From Methanobacterium_C sp963845285 (lineage in GTDB: Archaea > Methanobacteriota > Methanobacteria > Methanobacteriales > Methanobacteriaceae), in assembly GCA_963845285.1 (NCBI GenBank), contig CAWJRO010000018.1, positions 131,853-195,852 of the forward strand: a stretch of DNA of 64,000 nt, read 5' to 3'. The position numbers were made by a program, and so were the translations under genes. Of the stretch, positions 36,506 to 46,939 are shown piece by piece (the first letter of the stretch is position 1; every line of letters begins with the position of its first letter). The notes beneath the pieces were generated by a model. That model did no database searches. It had not been told where the DNA came from and was given only the letters and a program-made list of their open reading frames with translations.

Positions 36506-36537
36506 GATAAACAACACATAATCTAATGTTGTTTATC
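36506..36537 (+). promoter_or_regulatory. 11-bp inverted repeat at the uvrB promoter
   Basis: GATAAACAACA (36506-36516) and TGTTGTTTATC (36527-36537) are perfect complements separated by ten bases. The repeat sits about 25 bases after a TATA box and 22 bases before the uvrB start. It could be the binding site of a repressor or a 5' hairpin on the uvrBA message. Confidence 0.65.
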
Positions 36538-36559
36538 CTTTTTAAAAGAGGATTTAGAA

Positions 36560-38524
36560 ATGACCGGATTTAAACTTGCATCAGCTTATGAACCGTTAGG
36601 GGATCAGCCAAAAGCTATAAATTCCCTTTCAGAGGGGATAAAAAAAGGTTTGAAGCATCAGACATTATTGGGCGTTACAGGGTCGGGTAAGACATTTACA
36701 ATGGCTAATGTTATTCAAAAGGTTCAAAAACCTACCCTTGTGATATCCCACAACAAAACATTGGCTGCACAGCTTTACGAGGAGTTCAAGGAGTTTTTCC
36801 CAGATAATGCCGTGGAATACTTCGTAAGTTATTATGATTATTATCAACCAGAAGCTTACATAGCACACACAGACACCTACATAGATAAAGAAGCATCCAT
36901 AAATGAAGAAATAGATCGTATGCGGCACTCCACAACCCAATCCCTTCTCTCCCGGGATGATGTAATAGTTGTATCGAGTGTGTCCTGTATATATGGTATC
37001 GGAACTCCAGAAGATTACGGTGGATTTATATTATCCCTTAAACTGGGTGATGAACCCGGAAGAGATGAAATTCTCACGAAACTTGTGGAAATGCAGTACG
37101 AAAGAAATGATATAGAATTTATAAGGGGGAAATTCAGGGTTCGAGGAGATGTAATAGAAATATTTCCTGTAAACAGTACCATTGCCATTAGATTGGAGCT
37201 TTTTGGTGATGAAGTTGATGGAATCTCATTCATAAACCCGTTGAAAGGTACGGTAATCAAAGAACTTGAACGTATAACAATATTTCCTGCAAAACACTTT
37301 ATAACATCCAAAGAAAAGTTGGAAAGTGGAATAGTAGGTATTGAAGAAGAACTTGAAGACAGATTAACTATTTTAAGATCACAAAACAAACTCCTTGAAG
37401 CTCAAAGATTGGAACAAAGAACCCGATTTGACCTGGAGATGCTTCAGGAAATGGGTTACTGTACAGGTATAGAAAACTATTCCATGCATCTTTCAGGGAG
37501 AAAATGGAATGAAACACCATACACGTTACTTAAATATTTCCCAGAGGATTACCTCACCATAATCGATGAATCCCATGTTACAGTACCCCAAATTGGGGGA
37601 ATGTACGCTGGAGATAAGGCCCGTAAGGATTCTCTTGTAGGCTACGGTTTCAGACTTCCATCTGCACGTGAAAACCGCCCATTAAAATTTAAAGAGTTTG
37701 AGAGACTTCAAAACCAGGTTTTGTACGTATCTGCAACACCAGCTAAATATGAGCTTGGAAAAAGTCAAAACGTAGTAGAACAAATAATACGGCCCACAGG
37801 ACTTGTAGATCCAGAAGTAATAATTAAACCAGTTAAGGGACAGGTTGACCATCTTTTAGGAGCTATACAGGAAAAAGTTAAACAAAATCAAAGAATTCTG
37901 GTAACCACACTAACCAAAAAGATGGCCGAGGATCTCACAGATTACTATGCAAAGGTAGGAATTAAAGTCAGGTACCTTCACTCTGAAATCGTAACCCTTG
38001 AAAGAACGGAAATAATTGACGACCTCCGAAGAGGGGAATTTGACTGTCTTGTAGGTGTGAACCTTCTCAGGGAAGGTCTGGACCTTCCAGAAGTTTCTCT
38101 TGTAGGCATTCTCGATGCAGATAAAGAGGGATTTCTTCGATCGAAAACCTCACTTATACAAACCATAGGCAGGGCTTCAAGAAATATTAACGGCCAGGTT
38201 ATCATGTATGCAGATGAAATAACAGAATCCATACGGTCAGCTCTAGATATAACTAACCGCCGTAGAAAACTTCAGATAGCCTACAACAAAGATCATGATA
38301 TAACCGCAAAATCAGTGGTAAAATCTATAAAGGAAAAAACTAAAAAGGATGAAATATCTTTAATTGATGATATTACGGATATAGAAAACATTCCAAAAGA
38401 TGAATTAAGTCTTTTAATAAAAGATTTAGAACAGGAAATGAAAAACGCAGCTTTAAAACTTGATTTTGAGAGGGCTGCTAAAATAAGGGATAAGATACTG
38501 GTTTTAGAAGGGGTTTCAAAGTAA
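36560..38524 (+). CDS. uvrB: UvrABC excinuclease subunit B
   Basis: DNA-damage-verifying helicase of nucleotide excision repair. 654 residues with Walker A GVTGSGKT (near residue 40), the beta-hairpin region YYDYYQPEAYI, helicase motifs IIDESHVT, VLYVSATPA and QTIGRASRN, and a C-terminal UVR domain (EMKNAALKLDFERAAKIRDKI, shown in part) that binds UvrC. GAGGAT precedes the ATG. Its TAA stop overlaps the uvrA start (TAATG), so the two are translationally coupled. Confidence 0.97.
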   Translation: MTGFKLASAYEPLGDQPKAINSLSEGIKKGLKHQTLLGVTGSGKTFTMANVIQKVQKPTLVISHNKTLAAQLYEEFKEFFPDNAVEYFVSYYDYYQPEAYIAHTDTYIDKEASINEEIDRMRHSTTQSLLSRDDVIVVSSVSCIYGIGTPEDYGGFILSLKLGDEPGRDEILTKLVEMQYERNDIEFIRGKFRVRGDVIEIFPVNSTIAIRLELFGDEVDGISFINPLKGTVIKELERITIFPAKHFITSKEKLESGIVGIEEELEDRLTILRSQNKLLEAQRLEQRTRFDLEMLQEMGYCTGIENYSMHLSGRKWNETPYTLLKYFPEDYLTIIDESHVTVPQIGGMYAGDKARKDSLVGYGFRLPSARENRPLKFKEFERLQNQVLYVSATPAKYELGKSQNVVEQIIRPTGLVDPEVIIKPVKGQVDHLLGAIQEKVKQNQRILVTTLTKKMAEDLTDYYAKVGIKVRYLHSEIVTLERTEIIDDLRRGEFDCLVGVNLLREGLDLPEVSLVGILDADKEGFLRSKTSLIQTIGRASRNINGQVIMYADEITESIRSALDITNRRRKLQIAYNKDHDITAKSVVKSIKEKTKKDEISLIDDITDIENIPKDELSLLIKDLEQEMKNAALKLDFERAAKIRDKILVLEGVSK

Positions 38525-41500
38525 TGACCACAAACAGATTAGTTGACAGCAGCAGGGTGTTGGACACCGATAAGTTACAGGATACCAAAAAAGGAAACAT
38601 AATAATTAAGGGAGCACGCGAACACAACCTTAAAAACATTGACATTATAATTCCAAGGGATAAATTCGTGGTAATAAGCGGAATAAGTGGTTCAGGAAAA
38701 TCTTCCCTTGCATTCGACACAATCTACGCTGAAGGACAGCGACGTTATGTTGAATCATTGTCTGCATATGCAAGACAGTTTCTGGGGCAGATGAAAAAGC
38801 CTGAAGTGGATTACATTGAAGGACTTTCACCTGCAATATCTATAGACCAGAAAACCACCAGAATGAACCCAAGATCAACTGTAGGAACAGTAACTGAAAT
38901 ATACGATTATCTACGTCTCCTTTTTGCAAGGGTCGGTACTCTCCACTGTTACCGTTGTGGTAAAGAGATATCTCAGCAAACAGCAGGTCAAATAGTTGAT
39001 AATATCCTCCAGGAGAAGGAAGATACCAAGATACAGGTTCTTGCACCTGTTGTGAAAGACCGTAAGGGAGAACACCATAAAATATTCGAAGACCTTAAAA
39101 AGAAAGGATTTGTACGTGTAAGGGTTGACGGTGAAGTTTTAAGTCTTGATAATGATTTTGAACTTGATAAAAATCGTAAACACACCGTGGAAGTTGTTGT
39201 GGACAGACTGGTTATACGATCTGATATTGACTTTAAAAGGAGACTTGCAGACTCTGTTGAAACAGCACTGGAACTTGGAGAAGGTTTAATTGTGGTTGTT
39301 TACGGGAATGGTAAAGCTTCTAAAAAGCAGGAAAAAAGTAAAGGTAAATCCAAAGGCAATGGCAGCTATGAAAAGGTCTTCAGCGAACACTTCGCCTGCA
39401 CAGAATGTGGTATAAACTTTGAAGAAATCAGTCCCAGAATGTTTTCATTCAACAACCCCCATGGAGCATGCCCAGAATGTAACGGTCTTGGAAGCAAACT
39501 TGAGATAGATACAGACCTTGTGGTGCCTGATAGGAAGCTTTCTTTGAATGATGGTGCTATTTTACCGTGGAGTAAATCTAAACATCGGGACAACTATTAT
39601 TACCAAATGTTACGTGCAGTTGCAGACCACTACGGCTTCAGCATGGACACTCCATTCAACAAACTTCCAGAGGAATACCAGAACATAGTTCTCTACGGCT
39701 CAAAAGATAAGGTTGAATTTGTATTCCAAAGAAAAGGCAGACTTCATAAGGTGAAAAGGAAGTTTGAAGGTGTTATAAGCAGGATGGAGCGTCTATTTTT
39801 AGAGACCAAATCCAATTACATGAGAAGCTATGTTGGAAAGTTCATGAGTGACCGTAAGTGCCCTGTATGCGGAGGAACCAGACTGCGCCCGGAGAGCAGA
39901 TCCGTTACCTTGGGTGGTAAAACCATATCCCAAGTTGTGGAAATGCCCATAAAAGATTCAGAAAGATTTTTTGAAGAACTTGAACTATCCAAGAGGGAAC
40001 TTTACATTGCAAAAGAGGTACTCAAAGAAATAAAAGAACGTCTGAAATTCCTTGTGAATGTTGGTTTAGGTTACATAACCCTTGAAAGATCATCAGGAAG
40101 TTTATCTGGTGGAGAAGCACAGAGGATACGTCTTGCAACTCAAATAGGTTCAGGACTGGTGGGAGTGCTTTACATACTTGACGAACCAAGTATAGGACTC
40201 CATCAGAGGGACAACGCCAGACTTATAGAAACCCTGAAAAGATTACGGGATATTGGAAACACCTTAATAGTTGTGGAACACGATGAAGAAACCATTTTAT
40301 CTGCAGATCATGTTGTTGATATTGGTCCGGGTGCCGGTGAGCACGGTGGAAAGGTCATAGCAGAGGGTACACCTCAAGAAATAATGGAAAACCCAGATTC
40401 CATAACAGGACGTTATCTATCTCGAAAAGAATCAATTGAGATACCCCAAGAGCGTGTAAAACCAAATGGAAATTACATAACAGTAAAAGGAGCAAGACAG
40501 AACAACCTTCAAAACATTGATGTTAAATTTCCATTAGGAGTATTCACGTGCATAACAGGGGTCTCAGGCTCAGGTAAAAGTACTCTTATAAACGATGTAC
40601 TGTACAAGGGACTCTATGAAAAGTTAAACCATGCTCACGTGAACCCTGGAAAGCACGATAGTATTACCGGAATTGAAAATATTGACAAGGCCATTATAAT
40701 TGACCAATCCCCAATTGGAAGGACACCACGTTCTAATCCAGCTACTTACACAGGTGTTTTCACCTACATCCGAGAACTCTTATCTGAAACTCCTGAATCT
40801 AAAAAGAGGGGTTATAAACCTGGAAGGTTCAGTTTCAATGTAAAAGGTGGGAGATGCGAAGCCTGCAGCGGTGATGGAATAATAAAAATAGAAATGCATT
40901 TTCTTGCAGATGTTTACGTCCCATGTGAAGTTTGTGAGGGGAAAAGGTACAACAGGGAAACTCTGGATGTGCGTTACAAGGGTAAAAATATTGCAGACAT
41001 TCTGGAGATGACAGTTGAGGAAGCACTGGACTTTTTTAAAAATCTTCCCAAGATCTACAAAAAACTTAAAACTCTGGATGATGTCGGACTGGGATATGTA
41101 AAGCTGGGACAGCCCGCAACAACACTTTCAGGTGGAGAAGCTCAGCGGGTGAAACTTGCAAAAGAGTTGAGCCGTCAAAGTACAGGTAAAACCATGTACA
41201 TACTTGATGAACCAACCACAGGACTTCACTTTGTGGACATTAAAAAGCTTCTAAATGTTCTTGGAAGGTTAAGAGATTCTGGAAATACAGTGATTGTGAT
41301 AGAGCATAACCTTGATGTTATTAAAACAGCAGATTACATCATAGACCTTGGTCCTGAAGGTGGAGATGAAGGTGGACTGGTAATTGCAGAGGGAACTCCA
41401 GAAGAGATAGCTTTGAGTAAAAGTTTCACTGGAAATTATTTAAAAGATATTTTAAATGGGGTTGCACCTGCTTTAAGTGGAAATATTGAGAATGTGGTTG

Positions 41501-41541
41501 TGGATCCTGAACTTGAGAAATCTACTTCAAAAAATAAGTAA
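38524..41541 (+). CDS. uvrA: UvrABC excinuclease subunit A
   Basis: Damage-sensing ABC ATPase dimer of excision repair. 1005 residues with two ABC modules: Walker A GISGSGKSS and GVSGSGKST, signatures SLSGGEAQR and TLSGGEAQR, and two zinc modules (CYRCGK with CTECG and CPECNG, and the CEACSGDG / CEVCEGKRY pair). The first 25 residues are a weakly conserved leader before the usual INIKGAREHNL-like start; there is no better internal start. It shares one base with uvrB. A T-run follows the stop. Confidence 0.97.
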   Translation: MTTNRLVDSSRVLDTDKLQDTKKGNIIIKGAREHNLKNIDIIIPRDKFVVISGISGSGKSSLAFDTIYAEGQRRYVESLSAYARQFLGQMKKPEVDYIEGLSPAISIDQKTTRMNPRSTVGTVTEIYDYLRLLFARVGTLHCYRCGKEISQQTAGQIVDNILQEKEDTKIQVLAPVVKDRKGEHHKIFEDLKKKGFVRVRVDGEVLSLDNDFELDKNRKHTVEVVVDRLVIRSDIDFKRRLADSVETALELGEGLIVVVYGNGKASKKQEKSKGKSKGNGSYEKVFSEHFACTECGINFEEISPRMFSFNNPHGACPECNGLGSKLEIDTDLVVPDRKLSLNDGAILPWSKSKHRDNYYYQMLRAVADHYGFSMDTPFNKLPEEYQNIVLYGSKDKVEFVFQRKGRLHKVKRKFEGVISRMERLFLETKSNYMRSYVGKFMSDRKCPVCGGTRLRPESRSVTLGGKTISQVVEMPIKDSERFFEELELSKRELYIAKEVLKEIKERLKFLVNVGLGYITLERSSGSLSGGEAQRIRLATQIGSGLVGVLYILDEPSIGLHQRDNARLIETLKRLRDIGNTLIVVEHDEETILSADHVVDIGPGAGEHGGKVIAEGTPQEIMENPDSITGRYLSRKESIEIPQERVKPNGNYITVKGARQNNLQNIDVKFPLGVFTCITGVSGSGKSTLINDVLYKGLYEKLNHAHVNPGKHDSITGIENIDKAIIIDQSPIGRTPRSNPATYTGVFTYIRELLSETPESKKRGYKPGRFSFNVKGGRCEACSGDGIIKIEMHFLADVYVPCEVCEGKRYNRETLDVRYKGKNIADILEMTVEEALDFFKNLPKIYKKLKTLDDVGLGYVKLGQPATTLSGGEAQRVKLAKELSRQSTGKTMYILDEPTTGLHFVDIKKLLNVLGRLRDSGNTVIVIEHNLDVIKTADYIIDLGPEGGDEGGLVIAEGTPEEIALSKSFTGNYLKDILNGVAPALSGNIENVVVDPELEKSTSKNK

Positions 41542-41599
41542 AGAATGACTCTACTTATTTTTTTAGAGCACGCAATACTTTCATTTTTCAATATAATAA

Positions 41600-41706
41600 G
41601 AGGTTGTCTCATAGTTACTTTTGACAAATATAATTTTGCTTATTTTTGAATTTAAAGCTTTATTCATCCTTATTTTTTTGCAAATTCTGAATTATTAGAC
41701 ATCCTC
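41600..41706 (-). mobile_element. Family-1 MITE-like element, copy 7 (reverse)
   Basis: 107 bp, GAGGTTGTCTCATAG to TATTAGACATCCTC, flanked by perfect AATAA repeats (41595-41599 and 41707-41711). It lies 58 bases after the uvrA stop. The remainder of the uvrA to PIG-L gap (41707-41970) shows nothing but A+T-rich DNA. Confidence 0.92.
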
Positions 41707-41970
41707 AATAATTAGAAATCAAATACAAAATTATATAAAAAATTAAGATTTTGTAATAAGTTATTTAGGATCTATTATTGCAATAGATTTAATATCTAAA
41801 AAAATTTCTTTATTTTTAGGATAAAAATGTGCTATTTAATTGGTAAATTAGATGTATTGTGGGTTATCTTAATGAGTTACATCACCTCTCAATAATGTAA
41901 AACTCTAATAAGTTTACACAAGAAACTTTTAGAATGCATTACTTTTGTATACAAGAAATGAAATTTTTAT

Positions 41971-43428
41971 TCAAAAAATTTCATTGATTAGATATTTCAT
42001 AGTATTTGGGAACTTAAACATCCTTAAAGCCATTGTATCTATATTGTTTCCTGTAGTATCGGAAACATCGGTGCTCATTAAAACGTATTTAGCTCCGTTA
42101 AATAGGTTTAAAGGGAGTTTAATTCGCATTACATTGTTATTGATATTGACTTCGGGGGTTTCATTGGATGTGATGCTGTTATTGGCTTTTGATTCATATT
42201 GTGCTTTTCCATTTTTAACAGTTACGTCAATTCTTTTGAAATCTTTGCTGTTGAAGATTTTGAGATGGAAGTTGTAAACTAAATTGTTTTGCATGCTGGA
42301 TGACCCTAAATAGAGGTACATATTACTGTTAGTATAAGCTAAGCCTGCAGAAGTTAGATCATCAGCTTGTTGTAATAACTTTGTTTTTTGATCATTTTTT
42401 ACATCTTTAAACGATGATTTAGGCATGTTAAGAGGATCAGAAGAGTTATTTCCTAACTTTTCTATTTCGATTATTGGATAATACGAATATATTTCATCTG
42501 TTCTTATGAATGAGTTTAAATAATCTTTTGTAGCGAATAACTGTGATTTGTGTGCGTTTATTGCTTTGGCTTTCAGATTTTCATCAGTTTTACTTAGGGG
42601 AAGTATCATCCAGGTAGCATCTAAATTTAAAAGTTCAGTTGGAGGTAACAGCTCTGCATCAGGGGCGTAAAGAGAAGGTTGAGGCCATTGAAAACCTTTA
42701 TGAACCAAATAACAGTAAGTAGATCCAGTATAATTAGTTTGTACCGCAGCATATCTTACAAATGCACTGGTAGCCCAGTGATCAGTATGATCATCACCAT
42801 CGTCAGGATAAAAGATCATATTGGGTTTAAAATTTATTATTATCTGCTCTACATTTTTATCCACATTTGCACCACAGTATGGTGCATTCACTTCATATGA
42901 AAAGTTGTAAGGTGAATGATCAAAAAGGTTGGATCCTGTGGATTTTTTGAAAAGATGATCGTAATCCCAGTTGTCTTCGAATAGATTTTTAAGGCCTCCA
43001 TCAGGATAACCTAAAAATATAACTTGATTATCATTCAATCCCAGATCCCGGGTTGCATTTACTGCTTCAAGATGCCTTAACTCACCTATATTCCCTTTAA
43101 ATCCAGTTTGATTTGTCTGTTTTAAAAACATTTTAAGAAAATCAGGAGTGTAAGCATCACCATTTGTCATAAACACCAGTAAAATTGTGGCATTTTTTTC
43201 CAGAGCTTCCCTTATAATACCAGATGTGCCCAAAGATTCATCATCAGGATGTGGAACAAATATCAAAATCCTATCAGAAGCATGAATATCCTGAAAATCA
43301 CTATAAGAACCAGATTGAAGCGTAGAATCAAATAAATGAAATTTAAAACCACCCACAGTTACAATTAAAATTAAAATAACAAGAACTAAAAGTACAATAC
43401 CCCATTTTGATCTTAACCTGTCTACCAT
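41971..43428 (-). CDS. Membrane-anchored PIG-L/LmbE family deacetylase
   Basis: 485 residues: one N-terminal membrane helix (WGIVLLVLVILILIVTVGG), then a PIG-L domain with the zinc/catalytic motif FVPHPDDESLG at about 52-62, FLGYPDGG, and DDGDDHTDHWATSAFV with further metal-binding residues. The last 170 residues are an unassigned Asn/Ser/Lys-rich region, probably beta. Members remove N-acetyl groups from glycoconjugates. With the anchor and outward catalytic domain, this one may act on surface sugars. GGGGA precedes the ATG. A family-2 element lies 91 bases upstream. Confidence 0.85.
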   Translation of the reverse strand: MVDRLRSKWGIVLLVLVILILIVTVGGFKFHLFDSTLQSGSYSDFQDIHASDRILIFVPHPDDESLGTSGIIREALEKNATILLVFMTNGDAYTPDFLKMFLKQTNQTGFKGNIGELRHLEAVNATRDLGLNDNQVIFLGYPDGGLKNLFEDNWDYDHLFKKSTGSNLFDHSPYNFSYEVNAPYCGANVDKNVEQIIINFKPNMIFYPDDGDDHTDHWATSAFVRYAAVQTNYTGSTYCYLVHKGFQWPQPSLYAPDAELLPPTELLNLDATWMILPLSKTDENLKAKAINAHKSQLFATKDYLNSFIRTDEIYSYYPIIEIEKLGNNSSDPLNMPKSSFKDVKNDQKTKLLQQADDLTSAGLAYTNSNMYLYLGSSSMQNNLVYNFHLKIFNSKDFKRIDVTVKNGKAQYESKANNSITSNETPEVNINNNVMRIKLPLNLFNGAKYVLMSTDVSDTTGNNIDTMALRMFKFPNTMKYLINEIF

Positions 43429-43519
43429 GAAGTTCCCCTTTTCAACAATATTTCATACAAAGATCTTTTTAATGAAAGTACATGTTCTGATATTTAGAAC
43501 TTTTATTATAAATTTTATC

Positions 43520-43700
43520 GAGAATTTCTAAAAACCCCTAAAATTTAATAATATTAAAAGTTGTAACTTAATTATTACAAATAAATATGCCATTTAAAAC
43601 AATTATTAGCCCTTAATAAATCAATTAAGTCATTAATAAGTATCATAAAACTATTTCTAAACATAATATCAACAGTAACTGAAGGTTAATAGAAATTCTC
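43520..43700 (+). mobile_element. Family-2 MITE-like element, copy B
   Basis: 181 bp, GAGAATTTCTA to TAGAAATTCTC (a perfect 11-bp terminal inverted repeat), flanked by TATC on both sides (43516-43519 and 43701-43704). The interior is closely similar to copy A at 33912. Located upstream of the PIG-L gene. Confidence 0.9.
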
Positions 43701-43947
43701 TATCATAATTTGAAGAAATTTCAAGAATTCTAATGGGTTTACTGGGGTATTTATTAGTTTCAATAAATTTTCTAAAAATGGAAAGATATTCCACAAAATT
43801 AATTATAAAATTCAAAAAAAAGGATTGGTTAAATTTTTTAATAGTTGACGGAAATGATTCATTAATACAAGAAGAACCAAATAAATGTTTAAATATTTAA
43901 ATATCTTCGTAAAATCACTGTTAAATTGAATATTAATGATTTGAGGT

Positions 43948-44220
43948 GAAATTTATAGAAAAAAGAGTTTATGTTTTTATTTTAATCCAAACCTTGAAAA
44001 ACAGGATATTACAAGAGCATTAAATTTAAAAAATAGAAATATGTCTATTTTTTGTACAAATATAGATCATTTGCATGTTTTTGAGTTTTAGATAATTTAT
44101 GCAGGAAAATTTGTTCCAACTGATAAAACACCAAAAGTATTCATTGAAGCAATATATAAACCAGAGGAGTATGCTGAAGGTATATCTTATGTTTTAAAAG
44201 AAGACTTTGACGATTTTTAG
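43948..44220 (+). pseudogene. Remnant of an unidentified gene with an internal stop
   Basis: One frame reads through about 90 codons (...FNPNLEKQDITRAL..., later KFVPTDKTPKVFIEA and ISYVLKEDFDDF), broken only by a TAG after VFEF. No start codon is present. GAGGTGA lies where a ribosome-binding site would be, but an ATA stands at the spot expected for ATG in a neighbouring frame. Composition is protein-like. I do not recognise the family. The next 300 bases to 44549 show no gene. Confidence 0.4.
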
Positions 44221-44549
44221 CCTCATGATTTAATCATATTGAAGAAATGATCTTAGATAATTTTATGTTATAAAGTGGACAAATATGTAATACTATGCAC
44301 ACAGATTTTAATGTGAAAAGAATATATGTAACTTTTTGTTCATTATTTTTAGATTTAACTGTATTTTCCTTCAATTACTGTAGTTTATTATTCAAAAAGA
44401 ATAACAATTATTTTATTTTCTCTTATTTTCTCCACTATTTCCAGAGTTATATACAATTACTTTGTTTAAAAAAGGGCTTTAGCTACTTAAACACGGTTTG
44501 AACCACTAATTTAGTTATTATTAAATATTAAATTATATGGGGGGATTTA

Positions 44550-45468
44550 ATGGTAAAAGGTGATGCTGGAGAAGTTTTTCTGGTTAAAACAACAGATAGA
44601 CAAGAAGGTATAAGGAAACTCTTTGAAAATATGGCTATGGATGGTTTTAAAGATAAAATGTAACTTTAAAAGCTAATTTCAACAGCGCAGATCCATTTCC
44701 TGCTTCAACCCACATTCAAACCCTACAAACTATTTTAGATGAGCTTAAAGCAGCAGACTCTGGTAAAATAATCCTTGCTGAACGAAGCGGGATGGGAAAC
44801 ACCACCAAAGTCCTTGAAAAAATGGGGGTTTATGATTTAGCCCAAAAATACAACTTTGAAATTGTTGTACTGGATGAAGAAGATGTAGACCAATGGGCTA
44901 AAATTGAAAGGGATGAACCCACTGGCTGAATGGATTTTACATCTCAAAAATATTTCTTGATGCTGAAAAGGTTGTTCAAACTTGCTGCCTTAAAACCCAC
45001 AGATTTGGCGGTCACTTCACCATTTCGCTTAAAAATTCTGTTGGTATTGTTGCCAAAAGGGTGCCTGGAGGTATTTACAATTACATGGGAGAACTTCATC
45101 TTTCACCGTTTCAAAGGCTCATGGTAGCAGAAATAAACAGTTATTACAACGTTGATGTTATTTTAATGGATGCAATGAAAGCATTTTTAAATAAAGGGCC
45201 TGAAACTGGAGTTGTTGTTGAACCAAATCTTCTTCTGGTTGGTACAGATAGAGTAGCAATTGATGCGGTGGGAGTTGCAATTCTACGATATTACGGTACC
45301 ACAAAGGAAGTTTCAAACGGTCGGATATTCGAACTTGACCAGATACGAAGAGCAGTAGAACTTGGTGTTGGAATTGAATCAGTTGATGAAATAAGTTTAA
45401 TATCTGTGGATTATGATAGTAAGATAATTTCAGAGGATATAAAGAATATACTTGAGAAACAAGGTTAA
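44550..45468 (+). pseudogene. DUF362-type protein, inactivated by frameshifts
   Basis: The gene begins with an ATG (VKGDAGEVFLVKTTDRQEGI) and runs to a stop near 44660. It continues in another frame (NSADPFPASTHIQTLQTIL ... LAERSGMGNTTKVL) to a TGA at about 44926, and then in a third frame (WLNGFYISKIFLDAEKVV ... GTDRVAIDAVGVAIL) to 45468. The combined protein of about 300 residues matches the DUF362 family (iron-sulfur-associated, function unclear). At least two frame changes make a functional product unlikely unless they are sequencing errors. Confidence 0.8.
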
Positions 45469-45754
45469 ATCCATGTTTAATTAAGTTAAATCTAAAATGA
45501 GTTTAGTTTTAAGGTTTAATAAGTCCTAAATTTAAAGATTTAATAGGTTTAAGATTTAATAGTTCAAAGATTTTTAGACTTAAAAAAGGACATTTAGTAT
45601 TTATCAATATCCCATTGGTGGTTTTATAACATATTTAATCAAAAAATAAATTATAACGGAATATTTCAATTTTAAATGTCATTTAAGGGAAATTTAGTAA
45701 TTGATTGAGGTGTAACTGGGGTGTAAATTTGGAATACTTACTTAACATAACAAC
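45469..45754. other. Intergenic region before the ABC exporter
   Basis: Low-complexity DNA with repeated TTTAAGATTTAATAG-like strings. A TATA-like string (TTTTATAACATATTT, about 45623) and the GAGGTGTAACTGGGGTGTAA stretch near 45706 precede the exporter genes. No gene recognised. Confidence 0.35.
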
Positions 45755-46939
45755 GTGATAAAATACTTTATGTCATTTTTATCGCTGGTGGTGAAAAATC
45801 CATTCAGAAACAAAACAAGGACTTCCCTTGCAATCGTTGGAATTGCAATAGGAATAACCATCATAGTGGCAATGGGTATGATTACAGGTGGTCTTCAATC
45901 ATCTACCCAAAGCACACTGAAGGCGGGTGCAGCTGAAATTACGGTGACGCACGCGGGTTCCAACTCATTTATTTCAACTGGAGGTACACTAGACCAGAGC
46001 TGGGTGACCAAAGTGGAAAATATAAGTGGAGTTAAAACTGCTGCAGGAGTTTTAAGTGTGAGTAACTCTAGTTTCGGCAGTACGTCCGGAAGTTCTACAA
46101 GTTCTTCAAGTAGAACCGGTGGTATGGGTGGTTTGACCATAGTTGGTATTGACAGCACCCAATTAAGTCTTGTAGGAGTTAGTAGTGCTGATGTTAATGG
46201 AAGTTTGTTCAGTAATGGAAGTACAAGTGAAGTTATAATTGGTAAAAATTTAGCTCAATCTCTTAACAAAACTGTTGGAGATACAATAAACCTTTACGGT
46301 AAAGATTTCAAGATTACAGGAATTTATCAGACTGGAAACGTTATGCAAGATCAAAACATATTCATGTCAATTAACACCCTCCAGAACCTTACAAGCAACA
46401 CAGGCAAAATCAGCAGCATATCCGTTAAGGATGCTGACAATTCAAATGATACACAGGTAAGTAAAGCAATTACGGACGCATATCCAAATGATCTCTCCAC
46501 AACAACAGCAGAAGATCAGGCCAACAGAATGAATAATGTCATGGGAACAATAAACTCAGCTTCCTGGGCAATTTCACTCCTTGCAATATTCATTGGAGGA
46601 ATTGGAGTTATAAACACCATGATAATGTCTGTCTTTGAGAGAACAAGAGAAATAGGAGTTCTTAAAGCTGTTGGATGGAAAAACAGGAGAATTTTAGGAA
46701 TGATAATCGGCGAATCCATTGTACTCACACTCTTAGCCGCAGTTGTAGGTACAATTGTAGGTGTGGTGGGAGTTGAAGTTTTACTGTACTTCTCAAATAG
46801 CACATTAACAGCAGTGTTTTCATTTGATATATTATTAAGGGCTTTCGGAGTGGCTTTATTAGTAGGAATATTCGGTGGGCTTTACCCTGCTTACAGGGCT
46901 TCCAAACTAGCACCAACGGAGGCGCTGAGATATGAGTAA
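45755..46939 (+). CDS. MacB/FtsX-type ABC transporter permease
   Basis: 394 residues with the layout of MacB-like exporter subunits: an N-terminal membrane helix (SLAIVGIAIGITIIVAMGM), an extracytoplasmic domain of about 220 residues with a Ser/Gly/Thr-rich loop (residues about 107-127), and three C-terminal helices with the FtsX signature (ERTREIGVLKAVGW). The start is GTG at 45755 or ATG at 45770; neither has a clear ribosome-binding site. The ATPase gene overlaps its 3' end by eight bases. Substrate unknown; peptides, lipids or lipoproteins are possible. Confidence 0.9.
   Translation: MIKYFMSFLSLVVKNPFRNKTRTSLAIVGIAIGITIIVAMGMITGGLQSSTQSTLKAGAAEITVTHAGSNSFISTGGTLDQSWVTKVENISGVKTAAGVLSVSNSSFGSTSGSSTSSSSRTGGMGGLTIVGIDSTQLSLVGVSSADVNGSLFSNGSTSEVIIGKNLAQSLNKTVGDTINLYGKDFKITGIYQTGNVMQDQNIFMSINTLQNLTSNTGKISSISVKDADNSNDTQVSKAITDAYPNDLSTTTAEDQANRMNNVMGTINSASWAISLLAIFIGGIGVINTMIMSVFERTREIGVLKAVGWKNRRILGMIIGESIVLTLLAAVVGTIVGVVGVEVLLYFSNSTLTAVFSFDILLRAFGVALLVGIFGGLYPAYRASKLAPTEALRYE

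Noticed and set aside
41945..42277. 110-codon plus-strand open frame at the 3' end of the PIG-L gene
   Set aside because: It overlaps the coding region of the PIG-L gene on the opposite strand, and its composition matches a reverse-complement shadow.
43948..44220. In-frame TAG that could encode pyrrolysine
   Set aside because: There is no start codon for this frame, no family is recognised, and nothing in the window suggests a pyrrolysine system. A nonsense mutation in a decayed gene is simpler.
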